Source: Chloroflexota bacterium (GTDB lineage: Bacteria; Chloroflexota; UBA11872). From it: a stretch of DNA of 12,171 bases. The stretch spans positions 1 to 12,171 of the forward strand of contig JAPPFO010000077.1 in the NCBI GenBank assembly GCA_028875175.1. Reading direction: 5' to 3'. The position numbers and the translations under genes are program-made. The notes under the pieces are model-generated. The model saw only the letters and a program-made list of their open reading frames with translations. It was not told the origin of the DNA and made no database searches. This document shows positions 1 to 7,675 of the stretch, one piece after another (the stretch's first letter is position 1; every line of letters begins with the position of its first letter).

Positions 1-1257
1 TTTGACGTGGCGGATGACCTTGTGGCCTATGCGGAGGTGGTCGTGGTGGTGGGGGGGGGGTTGGGCCGCCCCCCCCCCCCCCCTTTCGCGGGGGGGGGGG
101 GGGGCGCGGTCGGGGGCCTGGACGAGGTAGCCGCGGTCGATGCCCCAGACGTGCGCGGCCTCGAAGTGGAGGGGCGGACGGGTGACTGCGGCGGGCCAGC
201 GCATGATGCGGAGGTCCTTGCGGCGGCGCAGGCGGCGGAGGGCGGCGGGTTCGTAGTCGGGCGCGACGATGACGTGGTAGAGGTGGCCGCGCATGGCGGC
301 GACGGTTTCAGAGGTGACCGTGCGGTTGAAGCCGAGGATGCCGCCGAAGGCGGAGATTGGATCGGTTTCGCGGGCGCGGCGGTAGGCCTCGACCTGGGAC
401 TCGGGGTGAGTCGCCAGGCAACAGGGCATGGTGTGCTTGATGATGGATACGGCGATGTCGTCGAAGTCGTTGGCGGAAGCCCAGGCGGCCTGCAGGTCGA
501 GGATGTTGATGTAGGAGAGCTCGAGGCCGTGGAGTTGCTCGACGCCGGCGAGTTGGGTGTCGCCTAGCTCGGCGGCCCCGGCGGCGTAGAAGGCGCCGGG
601 CTGGTGGGGGTTTTCGCCGTAACGGAGGCTCTGGAGACGGCGGAGGGGGAGCGTGAGGAGTTCAGGGAAGGACTGGCCCAGGTCCTGCTGCAGGTAGGCG
701 GCGATGTGGGCTTCGTAGAAGGCGGTGAGGGCAAAGGCCCTAGCGGCGAGTTCGCGGCGGAGGGCATCCGCACTCGCCGGGTGGTCCAGCGCTTCGAGGA
801 CGCGTGGGTAGTCGGCGGGGTCGACGAGGATCCAGACGTCGTCGGCGTTCTTGGCGGCGGCGCGGATGAGGGCGACGCCGCCGATGTCGATGTTTTCGAG
901 GAGCTCGGCGCGGTCGTCGGTGGCGGCGAGGGTGGCGGCGAAGGGGTAGAGGTTGACGGCGACGAGGTCGATTGTGCCGATGCCAAGATCGGTTAGTTCG
1001 GCCAAGTGCTCGTCGGAGGAGCGGCGGGCAAGGATGCCGCCGTGGACGGCGGGATGGAGGGTCTTGACGCGGCCGTCGAGCATTTCGGGGGCGCCGGTGA
1101 CGTCTTCGACCGCGCTAACCGTGTGCCCGGCGGCGGCGAGGGTGGCGGCGGTTCCGCCGGAGGCGACGAAGTCCCAACCGCGGGCGGCGAGGCCGGCGGC
1201 GAGGTCTTCAAGCCCGGTCTTGTCGTAGACGCTGATCAGGGCGCGGGGTGCGGCCAT
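1..1257 (-). CDS. purH: Bifunctional AICAR formyltransferase / IMP cyclohydrolase, N-terminal part; 3' end beyond window
   Basis: Last two steps to IMP. The frame is open for 419 codons to the left edge; the family is about 510-530 residues. The IMP cyclohydrolase (MGS-like) domain shows ALISVYDKTGLEDL, ASGGTAATL, LDGRVKTLHPAVHGGILARR (60-79), NLYPF (102-106) and ENIDIGG (121-127). The AICAR formyltransferase domain shows LRYGENPHQ (211-219), LSYINILDLQAAW, the catalytic Lys274-His275 in IKHTMPC, and ISAFGGILGFNR. The usual KHxNPCG reads KHTMPCC. Residues about 384-406 are proline, glycine and histidine runs encoded by long C and G runs, where relatives have a conserved V-T-K-R-x-P-T stretch. 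Good similarity resumes at DHLRIGHKVIRHVK in the same frame. The ATG at 1257 begins right at the conserved N-terminus. Confidence 0.93.
   Translation of the reverse strand, partial: MAAPRALISVYDKTGLEDLAAGLAARGWDFVASGGTAATLAAAGHTVSAVEDVTGAPEMLDGRVKTLHPAVHGGILARRSSDEHLAELTDLGIGTIDLVAVNLYPFAATLAATDDRAELLENIDIGGVALIRAAAKNADDVWILVDPADYPRVLEALDHPASADALRRELAARAFALTAFYEAHIAAYLQQDLGQSFPELLTLPLRRLQSLRYGENPHQPGAFYAAGAAELGDTQLAGVEQLHGLELSYINILDLQAAWASANDFDDIAVSIIKHTMPCCLATHPESQVEAYRRARETDPISAFGGILGFNRTVTSETVAAMRGHLYHVIVAPDYEPAALRRLRRRKDLRIMRWPAAVTRPPLHFEAAHVWGIDRGYLVQAPDRAPPPPRERGGGGAAQPPPHHHDHLRIGHKVIRHVK
51..60. repeat. G10 run beside the inverted repeat
   Basis: Ten G on the plus strand, preceded by GGTGGT steps and followed by TTGGG. 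Together with the G15 at 90-104 it gives several G tracts of three or more, a possible G-quadruplex on the plus strand. In purH it encodes three prolines next to three histidines. It shares the artefact concern of the neighbouring inverted repeat. Confidence 0.7.
67..106. repeat. Perfect inverted repeat made of a C15 and a G15 run inside purH
   Basis: C15 at 69-83, loop TTTCGC at 84-89, G15 at 90-104. The outer bases CG (67-68) and CG (105-106) also pair, giving 17-bp arms and a 6-nt loop; pairing stops at 66/107. No other homopolymer of this length occurs in the window. It lies within the purH reading frame and keeps it open. It is probably a sequencing or assembly artefact, but a real hairpin or G-quadruplex site cannot be excluded from sequence alone. 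Confidence 0.8.
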
Positions 1258-1883
1258 AACGCCTGGCTTTCCTCCGAATCGATGAGAACGCGACCGTCGA
1301 CGATGCGCGCACGGTCCTCGGCGAACCAGCGCAAGGCCAAAGGATATAGCCGATGTTCCTGTTCGAGAATTCGATCCGACAGCGAGCCGACGGTGTCATT
1401 GGGCAGAACGGAGACGGCAGCCTGGGCGACGATGGGGCCAGCGTCCAGGTCCTCGGTTACGACGTGGACGGTGCAGCCGCTGATCTTGACGCCGGCGCGG
1501 AGGGCGTCGGTCTGCGGGACGGGGGCCATGCCGCCGGCGAAGGCGGGGAGCAGGGACGGGTGGATGTTGAGGATGCGATTTGGATAGGCGGCGACGATGA
1601 AGGGGCGGAGGATGGCGTCGAAGCCGGCAAGGGCCACGAAGTCGGCGCCGGAGTCCTGCAGGACTTCGAGCATGCGGCGCTGTTGGGCGGTTCGTGACGG
1701 GAAGTCGCGGCGTGAGATCGCGTGGCCGGGGACGTTGTGGGCTCTGGCGACGTCGAGGGCGCCGACGTTCTCGCGGTTGGTGATGAGGGCGACGGGACGG
1801 GCATCAAGTCTGTCGTTGGCGATGGCGTCGAGGATGGCGGCCGCGTTGGAGCCGCGGCCGGAGGCAATGATCGCCAGGTTCAT
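1236..1883 (-). CDS. purN: Phosphoribosylglycinamide formyltransferase, folate-dependent
   Basis: Transfers the formyl group from 10-formyltetrahydrofolate to GAR, the third step. The 215-residue product begins with the nucleotide-binding IIASGRGSNAAAIL (5-18). It has the catalytic Asn106 and His108 in NIHPSLLPAF and the catalytic aspartate in DLDAGPIVAQ (Asp147). The loop after HPSLLPAF reads AGGMAPVPQTDAL rather than the PGLHxxxQAL of E. coli, a variant I associate with some high-GC and Chloroflexota-like PurN. The ATG at 1883 sits in an ATGA overlap with the purM stop. The 3' end overlaps purH by 22 bp, the longest overlap in the cluster, and carries the purH ribosome binding site. The last ~15 residues look unconserved. 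Confidence 0.96.
   Translation of the reverse strand: MNLAIIASGRGSNAAAILDAIANDRLDARPVALITNRENVGALDVARAHNVPGHAISRRDFPSRTAQQRRMLEVLQDSGADFVALAGFDAILRPFIVAAYPNRILNIHPSLLPAFAGGMAPVPQTDALRAGVKISGCTVHVVTEDLDAGPIVAQAAVSVLPNDTVGSLSDRILEQEHRLYPLALRWFAEDRARIVDGRVLIDSEESQALWPHPAP
1269..1275 (-). promoter_or_regulatory. Shine-Dalgarno before purH
   Basis: On the minus strand GGAGGAA lies 11 nt before the purH ATG, within the last codons of purN. Spacing is slightly long but the match is good. It supports the ATG at 1257 and suggests purH has its own ribosome entry. Confidence 0.65.
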
Positions 1884-2902
1884 GGGGTGGGCGTGAGCTC
1901 CACGGGCGACTGGCGGCGGTCGGCGATGGTTCCGACGCGCAGGGCGTGGGGCATTTCGTCCAGGAGGCGGGCCGCCGCGTCGGGCGAGGCGACGAGGATG
2001 GCGCCGACGCCCATGTTGAAGACGCGGAACATCTCGGCGGGTGAGACGTCGAGGCCGTCGGCGATGGCTTCGAAGATTGGTGGCTGGGGCCAGGTGGTGG
2101 CGTCGATGAGGGCGGTGACGGTGCCGGGGAGGACGCGCTCGAGGTTTTCGGCGATGCCGCCGCCGGTGATGTGCGCGGCGACGCGCGTGCCCGGGACGGC
2201 GAAGGCGGCGGTGAACTCGGACAGGTATGAGAGGTGGGGCGCGAGGAGGGCGTCCTCGAGGGACTGGTCGCCGATGGGCGTGTCGCGGTCGTAGATGGAG
2301 AGCAGTTCGCGGGCGAGGCTGTAGCCGTTGGTGTGGGGGCCGCTGGAGGGGAGACCGATGCAGACGTCGCCGACGGAAACGGTGGTGGGGTCCGGCAGGT
2401 GGGCAGCCGAGGCCACGCCGATGACCGCGCCGACGGCGTCGTAGCGGCCGGGGGCGTAGGTGTCGGGCATGAGGGCGGTTTCGCCGCCGACGATGGAGAC
2501 GCCGGCGTCGCGGCAGGCCGCGGCCATGCCCTGGACGAGCGAGGTCAGGATGGCCGGATCCAGGCGGTCGGCGGCGACGTAGTCGAGGAAGGCGATGGGG
2601 CGGGCGTTCTGGACGGCCACGTCGTTGAGACAGTGGATGACGAGGTCGCGTCCGGCATCGGCGGGGCGGCCCACTTCGATGGCGAGGTGGAGCTTGGTGC
2701 CGACGCCGTCGATGCTGGCGACGATGGCTGGGTCGGCAATGTCGTCGGGCAGCCGGATGACGCCCCCGAAAGCTCCGAAGGCATCGAGGGTGAGGGGTGT
2801 TGCGGTGGAGGCGACGGCGGAGCTCAGGCCGGCCTTGGCGCGCTGCGCCAGGTCCAGGTCAACGCCGGCTTCCGCGTAGCTGGAGATTGGGGTGTCGTGC
2901 AC
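1880..2902 (-). CDS. purM: Phosphoribosylformylglycinamidine cyclo-ligase (AIR synthetase)
   Basis: Closes the imidazole ring: FGAM plus ATP gives AIR. The protein has 340 residues, normal for the family. Motifs in order are SYAEAGVD (8-15), AFGGVIRLP (44-52), the ATP-site SIDGVGTKLHLA (63-74), NDVAVQNARPIAFLDYVA (93-110), GGETALMPDTY (139-149), LPSSGPHTNGYSLAR, HITGGGIAENLERVLP and EMFRVFNMGVG. The usual G-A-(E/K)-P in the fourth motif is N-A-R-P here, a mild deviation. The start is GTG at 2902, the most upstream start codon in frame and immediately before conserved sequence. No Shine-Dalgarno precedes it; the 13-nt spacer after the purF stop instead carries GACCTCCC. The TGA overlaps the purN ATG by 4 bp. 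Confidence 0.96.
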   Translation of the reverse strand: MHDTPISSYAEAGVDLDLAQRAKAGLSSAVASTATPLTLDAFGAFGGVIRLPDDIADPAIVASIDGVGTKLHLAIEVGRPADAGRDLVIHCLNDVAVQNARPIAFLDYVAADRLDPAILTSLVQGMAAACRDAGVSIVGGETALMPDTYAPGRYDAVGAVIGVASAAHLPDPTTVSVGDVCIGLPSSGPHTNGYSLARELLSIYDRDTPIGDQSLEDALLAPHLSYLSEFTAAFAVPGTRVAAHITGGGIAENLERVLPGTVTALIDATTWPQPPIFEAIADGLDVSPAEMFRVFNMGVGAILVASPDAAARLLDEMPHALRVGTIADRRQSPVELTPTP

Positions 2903-2915
2903 GCGGGAGGTCGGC

Positions 2916-4475
2916 TCAGCCTGAGGAAGGTGTGCCGGACTCGACGCGATCGATGGTGGCCTCGCTGGGGAAGACCATGGCCGTGCCGATGTTCTCGGGA
3001 CGTTCGAGCATGAACTTGTCGAAGGTTAGCTGTACGTCCAGCGGGTAAGTGTGGGTGAAACAGCCGAGACAGAGGCGATCGCTGGAGCGGCCGATGGCCT
3101 GCACGAGGTTCTCGGTGGACTGGTAGCCGAGGCTGTCGGCGCCGATGTCCTTGCAGATCTGTTCGACGTCCAGCTTGTGGGCGACGAGGTCGTCCGGGTC
3201 GGGGATGTCGATGCCGAGGAAACAGGGCCAGCGGATGGGCGGGGCGGTGATGCGCACGTGAACTTCGGTCGCGCCGCCCTCTTCGCGCAGCAGCCTGACC
3301 AGCGAGGCCTGGGTGGTGCCGCGCACGATGGTGTCGTCGACCATGACCACGCGCTTGCCGGCGGTGATATCGGGGAGGGCGCTGTACTTGAGGCGGACCC
3401 CGAGCTTGCGCAGGCGCGGGGTGGGCTCGATGAATGTGCGGCCGATATAGCGGTTGCGGACGAATCCGTCGCCGTAAGGCAGGCCGGATTCCTCGGCATA
3501 GCCGGTGGCGGCGGCTGTGGCGGAGTCGGGAACGCCAATGACGATGTCGGCATCGACCGGATGTTGGCGGGCGAGCAGGCGGCCCATGGAACGGCGGGCG
3601 GAGTGAACGCTGGCGCCGTCCAGCATGGAGTCGGGGCGGGAGAAGTAGATGTACTCGAAGGCGCACATGGCGTGGCGCTGGGGCATTTCGAGCTTGATCG
3701 ACTGCATGCCGTCATCGTCGATGGCGACGATTTCGCCGGGTTCGACATCGCGTTCGAAGGTGGCGCCGATGGTGTCGAGCGCGCAGGTCTCGGAGGCGAT
3801 GACGCGGGTGCCGTTGACGCGGCCGATGGCGAGCGGACGGTTGCCCATGCCGTCACGCACGGCGATCAGCTGGGTGGGCGTGGCGATGATGAGGCAGAAC
3901 GAGCCGCTGAGTTTCGGCGCGACGTGGCGAACGCGATCAACCATCGTGGCGCCGGGCGCGGTGGCAATGAGGTCGGCAATGACGGCGGAGTCGGTCGTTG
4001 ACGTCTGCGGGTACGAATCCACCACGGCCTGGCTACGCAGGTCGAGGGCGTTGACGATGTTGCCGTTGTGGCCGAGGGCCATTGGACCGATATCGGTGTC
4101 GCGCAGGATGGGTTGGATGTTGGAGGCGTTACTGGAGCCGGCGGTGGAGTAGCGGCAGTGGCCGATGGCGAGGTGTCCCTTGAGACGAGCCAGACGGTGG
4201 TCGGAAAAGACGCGCGAGACCAGGCCCATGCGGCGTTCGGCGTGGAGGCGCTGGCCGTCGCCGACAGCGATGCCGGCGCTTTCCTGCCCGCGATGCTGCA
4301 CAGCAAAGAGGGCGAAGTAGGTTTGGACGGCGGCGTCGTCGGTAGCGCCGTGGACGCCGATAACCCCGCAGGCTTCGCGCAGATTCGGCGAGCCGTCGGG
4401 GGCGGCTGGTTCGTAAGACGGACCCAGGCTCAGTGCCAGAGCAGGTTGTTCCGCTACGTGCTCCCCGTGCCGCAT
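2916..4475 (-). CDS. purF: Amidophosphoribosyltransferase (PRPP amidotransferase), Fe-S type
   Basis: Committed first step: forms 5-phosphoribosylamine from PRPP and glutamine; in studied bacteria it is feedback-inhibited by AMP and GMP. The 519-residue product has an N-terminal Ntn-hydrolase glutaminase domain starting at Cys36 (REACGVIGVHG, with QHRGQESAG at 60-68) and a phosphoribosyltransferase domain with the PRPP loop VVMVDDTIVRGTT (376-388). Cys271, Cys418, Cys469 and Cys472 match the four [4Fe-4S] ligands of the B. subtilis-type enzyme. The frame runs open to 4607, but that stretch shadows purL; the ATG at 4475, one base after the purL TAA, is the only ATG or GTG between the purL stop and Cys36. 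This implies a 35-residue propeptide that must be removed to expose the cysteine. No Shine-Dalgarno is seen. A 13-nt gap follows before purM. Confidence 0.96.
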   Translation of the reverse strand: MRHGEHVAEQPALALSLGPSYEPAAPDGSPNLREACGVIGVHGATDDAAVQTYFALFAVQHRGQESAGIAVGDGQRLHAERRMGLVSRVFSDHRLARLKGHLAIGHCRYSTAGSSNASNIQPILRDTDIGPMALGHNGNIVNALDLRSQAVVDSYPQTSTTDSAVIADLIATAPGATMVDRVRHVAPKLSGSFCLIIATPTQLIAVRDGMGNRPLAIGRVNGTRVIASETCALDTIGATFERDVEPGEIVAIDDDGMQSIKLEMPQRHAMCAFEYIYFSRPDSMLDGASVHSARRSMGRLLARQHPVDADIVIGVPDSATAAATGYAEESGLPYGDGFVRNRYIGRTFIEPTPRLRKLGVRLKYSALPDITAGKRVVMVDDTIVRGTTQASLVRLLREEGGATEVHVRITAPPIRWPCFLGIDIPDPDDLVAHKLDVEQICKDIGADSLGYQSTENLVQAIGRSSDRLCLGCFTHTYPLDVQLTFDKFMLERPENIGTAMVFPSEATIDRVESGTPSSG

Positions 4476-4476
4476 G

Positions 4477-6702
4477 TTAGCCGGGCGAGGCCTGTCCGGC
4501 CAGCGCCAACTCCAGGCCCTGGGACCAGATCTGTTCGGCCTGGTCCAGCGAGACGTCGATGGGGCCGATGCGGAGGCGGTTGCCGCCGACAACACCGAGC
4601 GGGGCAATGGGCACCGAGAGGGTGGCGGCCGCGGCGGCGATGGCGGCCGCAGCGAGGGGCTGATAGCTGACGACGATGCGGGATTGAGACTCGCCGAAGA
4701 GGGCCTCGTCGAGGCGCCCGGAGACGGGCAGGTCGGGGACCTGGACGCCGCGGCCGCCGGCGAAGGCGGACTCGGCCAGGGCCACCGCGAGTCCGCCGTC
4801 GGAGCAGTCGTGCGCGGAGGAGAGGAGGCGGCCGGCGATCAGCTCGCGGACGAGGCGTTGGACCGCGACTTCGTCGACCAGATTGATCTCCGGCTGGCCG
4901 GCGACGAGGTCATGCGCCGTGGACAGGTATTCGCTGCCGTCGAGGCGAGGGCGGCCCGCGCCGAGGACGGCAATTTCGTCGCCGTCATTGGCCAAGCCCA
5001 TGCCGCAGCGCCACTCGGCTTCGTCCAATACGCCCAGCATGCCAACGACGGGGGTTGGCCAGATGGCCTCGCCGCCGGACTCGTTGTAGAGGCTGACGTT
5101 GCCGCTAATGACCGGGGTTTCCAGGGCGCGAGCGGCGGCGGCCATGCCGTCGATGGCCCGGGACAGCTGGTAGTAGGCGGCCGACTGTTCGGGGGAGCCA
5201 AAGTTGAGGCAGTTGGTGAAGGCGAGGGGCCGCGCTCCAGTGCAGGAGACGTTGCGGGCGGACTCGGCGATGGCGGCGGCGCCGCCGACAAAGGGGTCCA
5301 GGTAGGTGGTGCGGCCGTTGCCGTCGGTGGAGAGCGCCACGGCCATCGGAGTGCCCTTGATGCGCAGGAGGGCGGCGTCGCCGCCGGGCGCGATGACGGT
5401 GTTGGCGCCGACCATGTGGTCGTACTGTCGGTAGATGGGGCGGCGGCTGGCGATGTTGGGGGAGGCGAGGAGTTGGAGGAAGGCCGCAGTCGGATCGTCG
5501 GGTTCGGGAAGGACTTGCAGGTTGAGCGAACCGACCTCATCAAGATAGGCCGGGCGCTCGACGGGGTAGGTGTAGGTGGGCGCGTCGGTGAGCATGGTGA
5601 TGGGCAAGCTGGCGGCGGAGTGGCCGTTGTCCCTGACGTCCAGGAGACCGGTCTCGGTGACCTCGCCGATGACGTCGCTGTGGAGGCCCCACTTGTCAAA
5701 GACGCGCTGGACTTCGTGGGCGCGGCCGCGGGCGGCGACGACGAGCATGCGTTCCTGGCTCTCACTTAACATAACTTCATAGGGCGTCATGCCCGAGGCG
5801 CGGCGAGCGACGTGCTCCAGGTGCAGGACCACGCCGGTGCCGCCACGACCGGCGGACTCGACAGACGAGCTGGTGAGGCCGGTGGCGCCGAGGTCCTGGA
5901 GGCCCAGGATGGCGTCGGTGGTCTGGAGGACTTCGAGGCAGGCCTCGAGCAGCAGCTTCTCCATAAAGGGGTTGCCGACCTGGACGACGCCGCGGTGGGA
6001 GGCTTCGGGATCGTCAACGGAGGCGAAGGTGGCGCCGTGGATGCCGTCGCGGCCGGTGTCGGCGCCGACCAGGATGAGCTCGTTGCCGGCGCCGCTGGCG
6101 GCGGCGCTGGTGAGTTGGTCGTGCTCGATCAGGCCGACGCACATGGCGTTGACGAGCGGGTTGCCGCGGTAGGAGGAAGAGACCTGGACTTCGCCGCCGA
6201 CGGTGGGGACGCCCATACAGTTTCCGTACCAGCCGATACCGCCGACGATGCCGTTGGCCAGATAGCGTCCGCGGCGGTCGTCCAGCGGACCGAAGCGCAG
6301 GCTGTCGAGGAGCGCGATGGGGCGGGCGCCCATGGTGAAGATGTCGCGGAGGATGCCGCCGACGCCGGTGGCGGCGCCCTGGAAGGGTTCGACGGCGCTG
6401 GGGTGATTGTGGCTCTCGACCTTCATGACGATGGCGAGGCCATGGCCGATGTCGACCGCGCCGGCGTTTTCCTCGCCGGGGCCGATGAGGACGTGGGGGC
6501 CCTCGCTGGGAAGGCGGCCCAACAGTGGGCGGGAGTGCTTGTAGCCGCAGTGCTCGCTCCACATGCCGCCGATGATTCCGAGCTCGACGGGGTTGGGCGG
6601 TCGGTCCAGCAGGTCGGCGGCGAAGTGGTATTCGTCGCGGGTGAGGGCGACTTCGCGGAGGACTTCGTCGCTGGGTGATTCGTGCGTCGGGGTGAGCGTC
6701 AT
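4477..6702 (-). CDS. purL: FGAM synthase subunit PurL (short form)
   Basis: ATP-dependent synthetase subunit that turns FGAR plus ammonia into FGAM. At 741 residues it is the short form that needs PurS and PurQ, not the ~1300-residue fused enzyme of Gammaproteobacteria and eukaryotes. Visible motifs are MWSEHCGYKHS (47-57), VESHNHP (95-101), GGILRDIFTMGARP (115-128), LQDLGATGL (268-276), SESQERML (313-320), CTGARPLAFTNCLNFG (487-502), SGNVSLYNE (533-541) and HDCSDGGLAVALAE (631-644). Both halves of the duplicated PurM-like fold are therefore present and intact. The ATG at 6702 overlaps the purQ TGA by 4 bp. The TAA stop is followed after a single base by the purF ATG. No internal frameshift or missing block is seen. 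Confidence 0.97.
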   Translation of the reverse strand: MTLTPTHESPSDEVLREVALTRDEYHFAADLLDRPPNPVELGIIGGMWSEHCGYKHSRPLLGRLPSEGPHVLIGPGEENAGAVDIGHGLAIVMKVESHNHPSAVEPFQGAATGVGGILRDIFTMGARPIALLDSLRFGPLDDRRGRYLANGIVGGIGWYGNCMGVPTVGGEVQVSSSYRGNPLVNAMCVGLIEHDQLTSAAASGAGNELILVGADTGRDGIHGATFASVDDPEASHRGVVQVGNPFMEKLLLEACLEVLQTTDAILGLQDLGATGLTSSSVESAGRGGTGVVLHLEHVARRASGMTPYEVMLSESQERMLVVAARGRAHEVQRVFDKWGLHSDVIGEVTETGLLDVRDNGHSAASLPITMLTDAPTYTYPVERPAYLDEVGSLNLQVLPEPDDPTAAFLQLLASPNIASRRPIYRQYDHMVGANTVIAPGGDAALLRIKGTPMAVALSTDGNGRTTYLDPFVGGAAAIAESARNVSCTGARPLAFTNCLNFGSPEQSAAYYQLSRAIDGMAAAARALETPVISGNVSLYNESGGEAIWPTPVVGMLGVLDEAEWRCGMGLANDGDEIAVLGAGRPRLDGSEYLSTAHDLVAGQPEINLVDEVAVQRLVRELIAGRLLSSAHDCSDGGLAVALAESAFAGGRGVQVPDLPVSGRLDEALFGESQSRIVVSYQPLAAAAIAAAAATLSVPIAPLGVVGGNRLRIGPIDVSLDQAEQIWSQGLELALAGQASPG

Positions 6703-7391
6703 GCGCCCGCCGCTGCCAGGAGGGAATCCCAGATAGCGCGCCCGTCTTCGCCGCCAAGGGCGGCCTCGGACGCGCGCTCCGGGTGGGGCATCATGCCGAC
6801 CACGTTGCGCCCCGCGCTGCAGATGCCGGCGATGTCGTCGACGGCACCGTTGGGGTTGGCGTCGGCAGAACGCTTGCCGTCCGGGGAGACGTAGCGAAAG
6901 ACGACGCGATCCTGGTCATGTAACTGGTCCAGGCCGTCGGGGTCGATGACGTAGTTGCCCTCGGCGTGCGCGATGGGTAGCCGCAGCACCTGGCCGTTGC
7001 CGGCTGCGGACGTACACGGAGTTCGGGTGGATTCCACGCGGAGGTGGGTCCACTCGCAACGGAACTGGGTGCTGTCGTTGAGCAGCATGGCGCCCGGGAG
7101 CAGGCCGGCTTCCAGCAGGATCTGGAAGCCGTTGCAGATGCCGAGGACCGGACGGCCGCGGGCGGCGTGGTCGCGCACCGCGGTCATGATCGGGGCGCGG
7201 GCGGCCATGGCGCCGGTGCGCAGGTAATCGCCGTGGCTGAAGCCGCCCGGCAATACGACCAGATCCACGTCGTCCAGCGCCGAGTCGGCGTGCCAGGCGT
7301 AGCGAGCATCCATGCCGGCCACGTTGTTGAGGACGTGCAGCGTATCGGCGTCGCAATTGCTGCCGGGGAAGACAACGACGGCGGAGTTCAC
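6699..7391 (-). CDS. purQ: FGAM synthase glutaminase subunit PurQ
   Basis: Class I glutamine amidotransferase that supplies ammonia to PurL for conversion of FGAR to FGAM. The 230-residue product has the nucleophile Cys86 in GICNGFQIL and the partner residues His203 and Glu205 in MMPHPER, so the catalytic triad is complete. The PGGFSHGDYLR segment (48-58) and the early FPGSNCD (8-14) are typical of PurQ rather than of other amidotransferases. It starts at GTG (7391), in a GTGA overlap with the purS stop; no ribosome binding site is visible, so it is probably translated by re-initiation after purS. Its TGA overlaps the purL ATG by 4 bp. Length is normal for the stand-alone subunit. Confidence 0.97.
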   Translation of the reverse strand: MNSAVVVFPGSNCDADTLHVLNNVAGMDARYAWHADSALDDVDLVVLPGGFSHGDYLRTGAMAARAPIMTAVRDHAARGRPVLGICNGFQILLEAGLLPGAMLLNDSTQFRCEWTHLRVESTRTPCTSAAGNGQVLRLPIAHAEGNYVIDPDGLDQLHDQDRVVFRYVSPDGKRSADANPNGAVDDIAGICSAGRNVVGMMPHPERASEAALGGEDGRAIWDSLLAAAGA

Positions 7392-7675
7392 GCGGGTTGC
7401 GGGGCTTCGCTGGCGATGGGCTCGAGGGCCTCGATTGCGAACGACTCAATCACCGGGTTGACCAGCAACTGGTGGCACATGGCCTCGGCGCGCTCGGCGG
7501 CAGCCGCCTCGCTGGCGGCCGCAAGCTCAATGTTGATGAGCTTGCCGATGCGAACGTCGGCGACCTCGCTAAAGCCCAGATCGTGGAGACTGCCGCGGAC
7601 GGTCAGCCCCTGCGGATCGTTGACGCCGGCGTTGAGCTGGACCGTCACCCGCGCGCGGAAGTGCTGGCCCGTCAT
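7388..7675 (-). CDS. purS: FGAM synthase subunit PurS
   Basis: Small structural subunit of the three-part formylglycinamidine ribonucleotide synthase; in known complexes a PurS dimer bridges PurL and PurQ and helps pass ammonia. The product is 95 residues with the family pattern NDPQGLTVRGSLHDLGF, then VRIGKLINIEL, and near the end LLVNPVIESFAIE. This is slightly longer than the usual 80-85 residues because of a tail (EPIASEAPQPA) beyond the fold. The ATG at 7673-7675 overlaps the purC TGA by 4 bp; its own TGA overlaps the purQ GTG by 4 bp. No Shine-Dalgarno is evident. The S-Q-L order with tight overlaps fits coordinated production of the complex. Confidence 0.95.
   Translation of the reverse strand: MTGQHFRARVTVQLNAGVNDPQGLTVRGSLHDLGFSEVADVRIGKLINIELAAASEAAAAERAEAMCHQLLVNPVIESFAIEALEPIASEAPQPA

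Noticed and set aside
7..567. 186-codon plus-strand frame at the left end with Gly and Pro runs
   Set aside because: It is the antisense of purH; the runs come from the homopolymers at 51-104, and purH motifs are clear on the other strand.
4476..4607. Longer purF start adding 44 residues at the N-terminus
   Set aside because: The extra residues are a shadow of the purL 3' end with Arg/Pro/Ser-rich shadow-frame composition; the ATG at 4475 is one base after the purL stop.
4474..5769. 431-codon plus-strand open frame opposite purL
   Set aside because: Its product is Gly/Ala/Val/Asp-rich with no recognisable motif. High-GC genes routinely leave such open antisense frames, and purL motifs fully explain the stretch.
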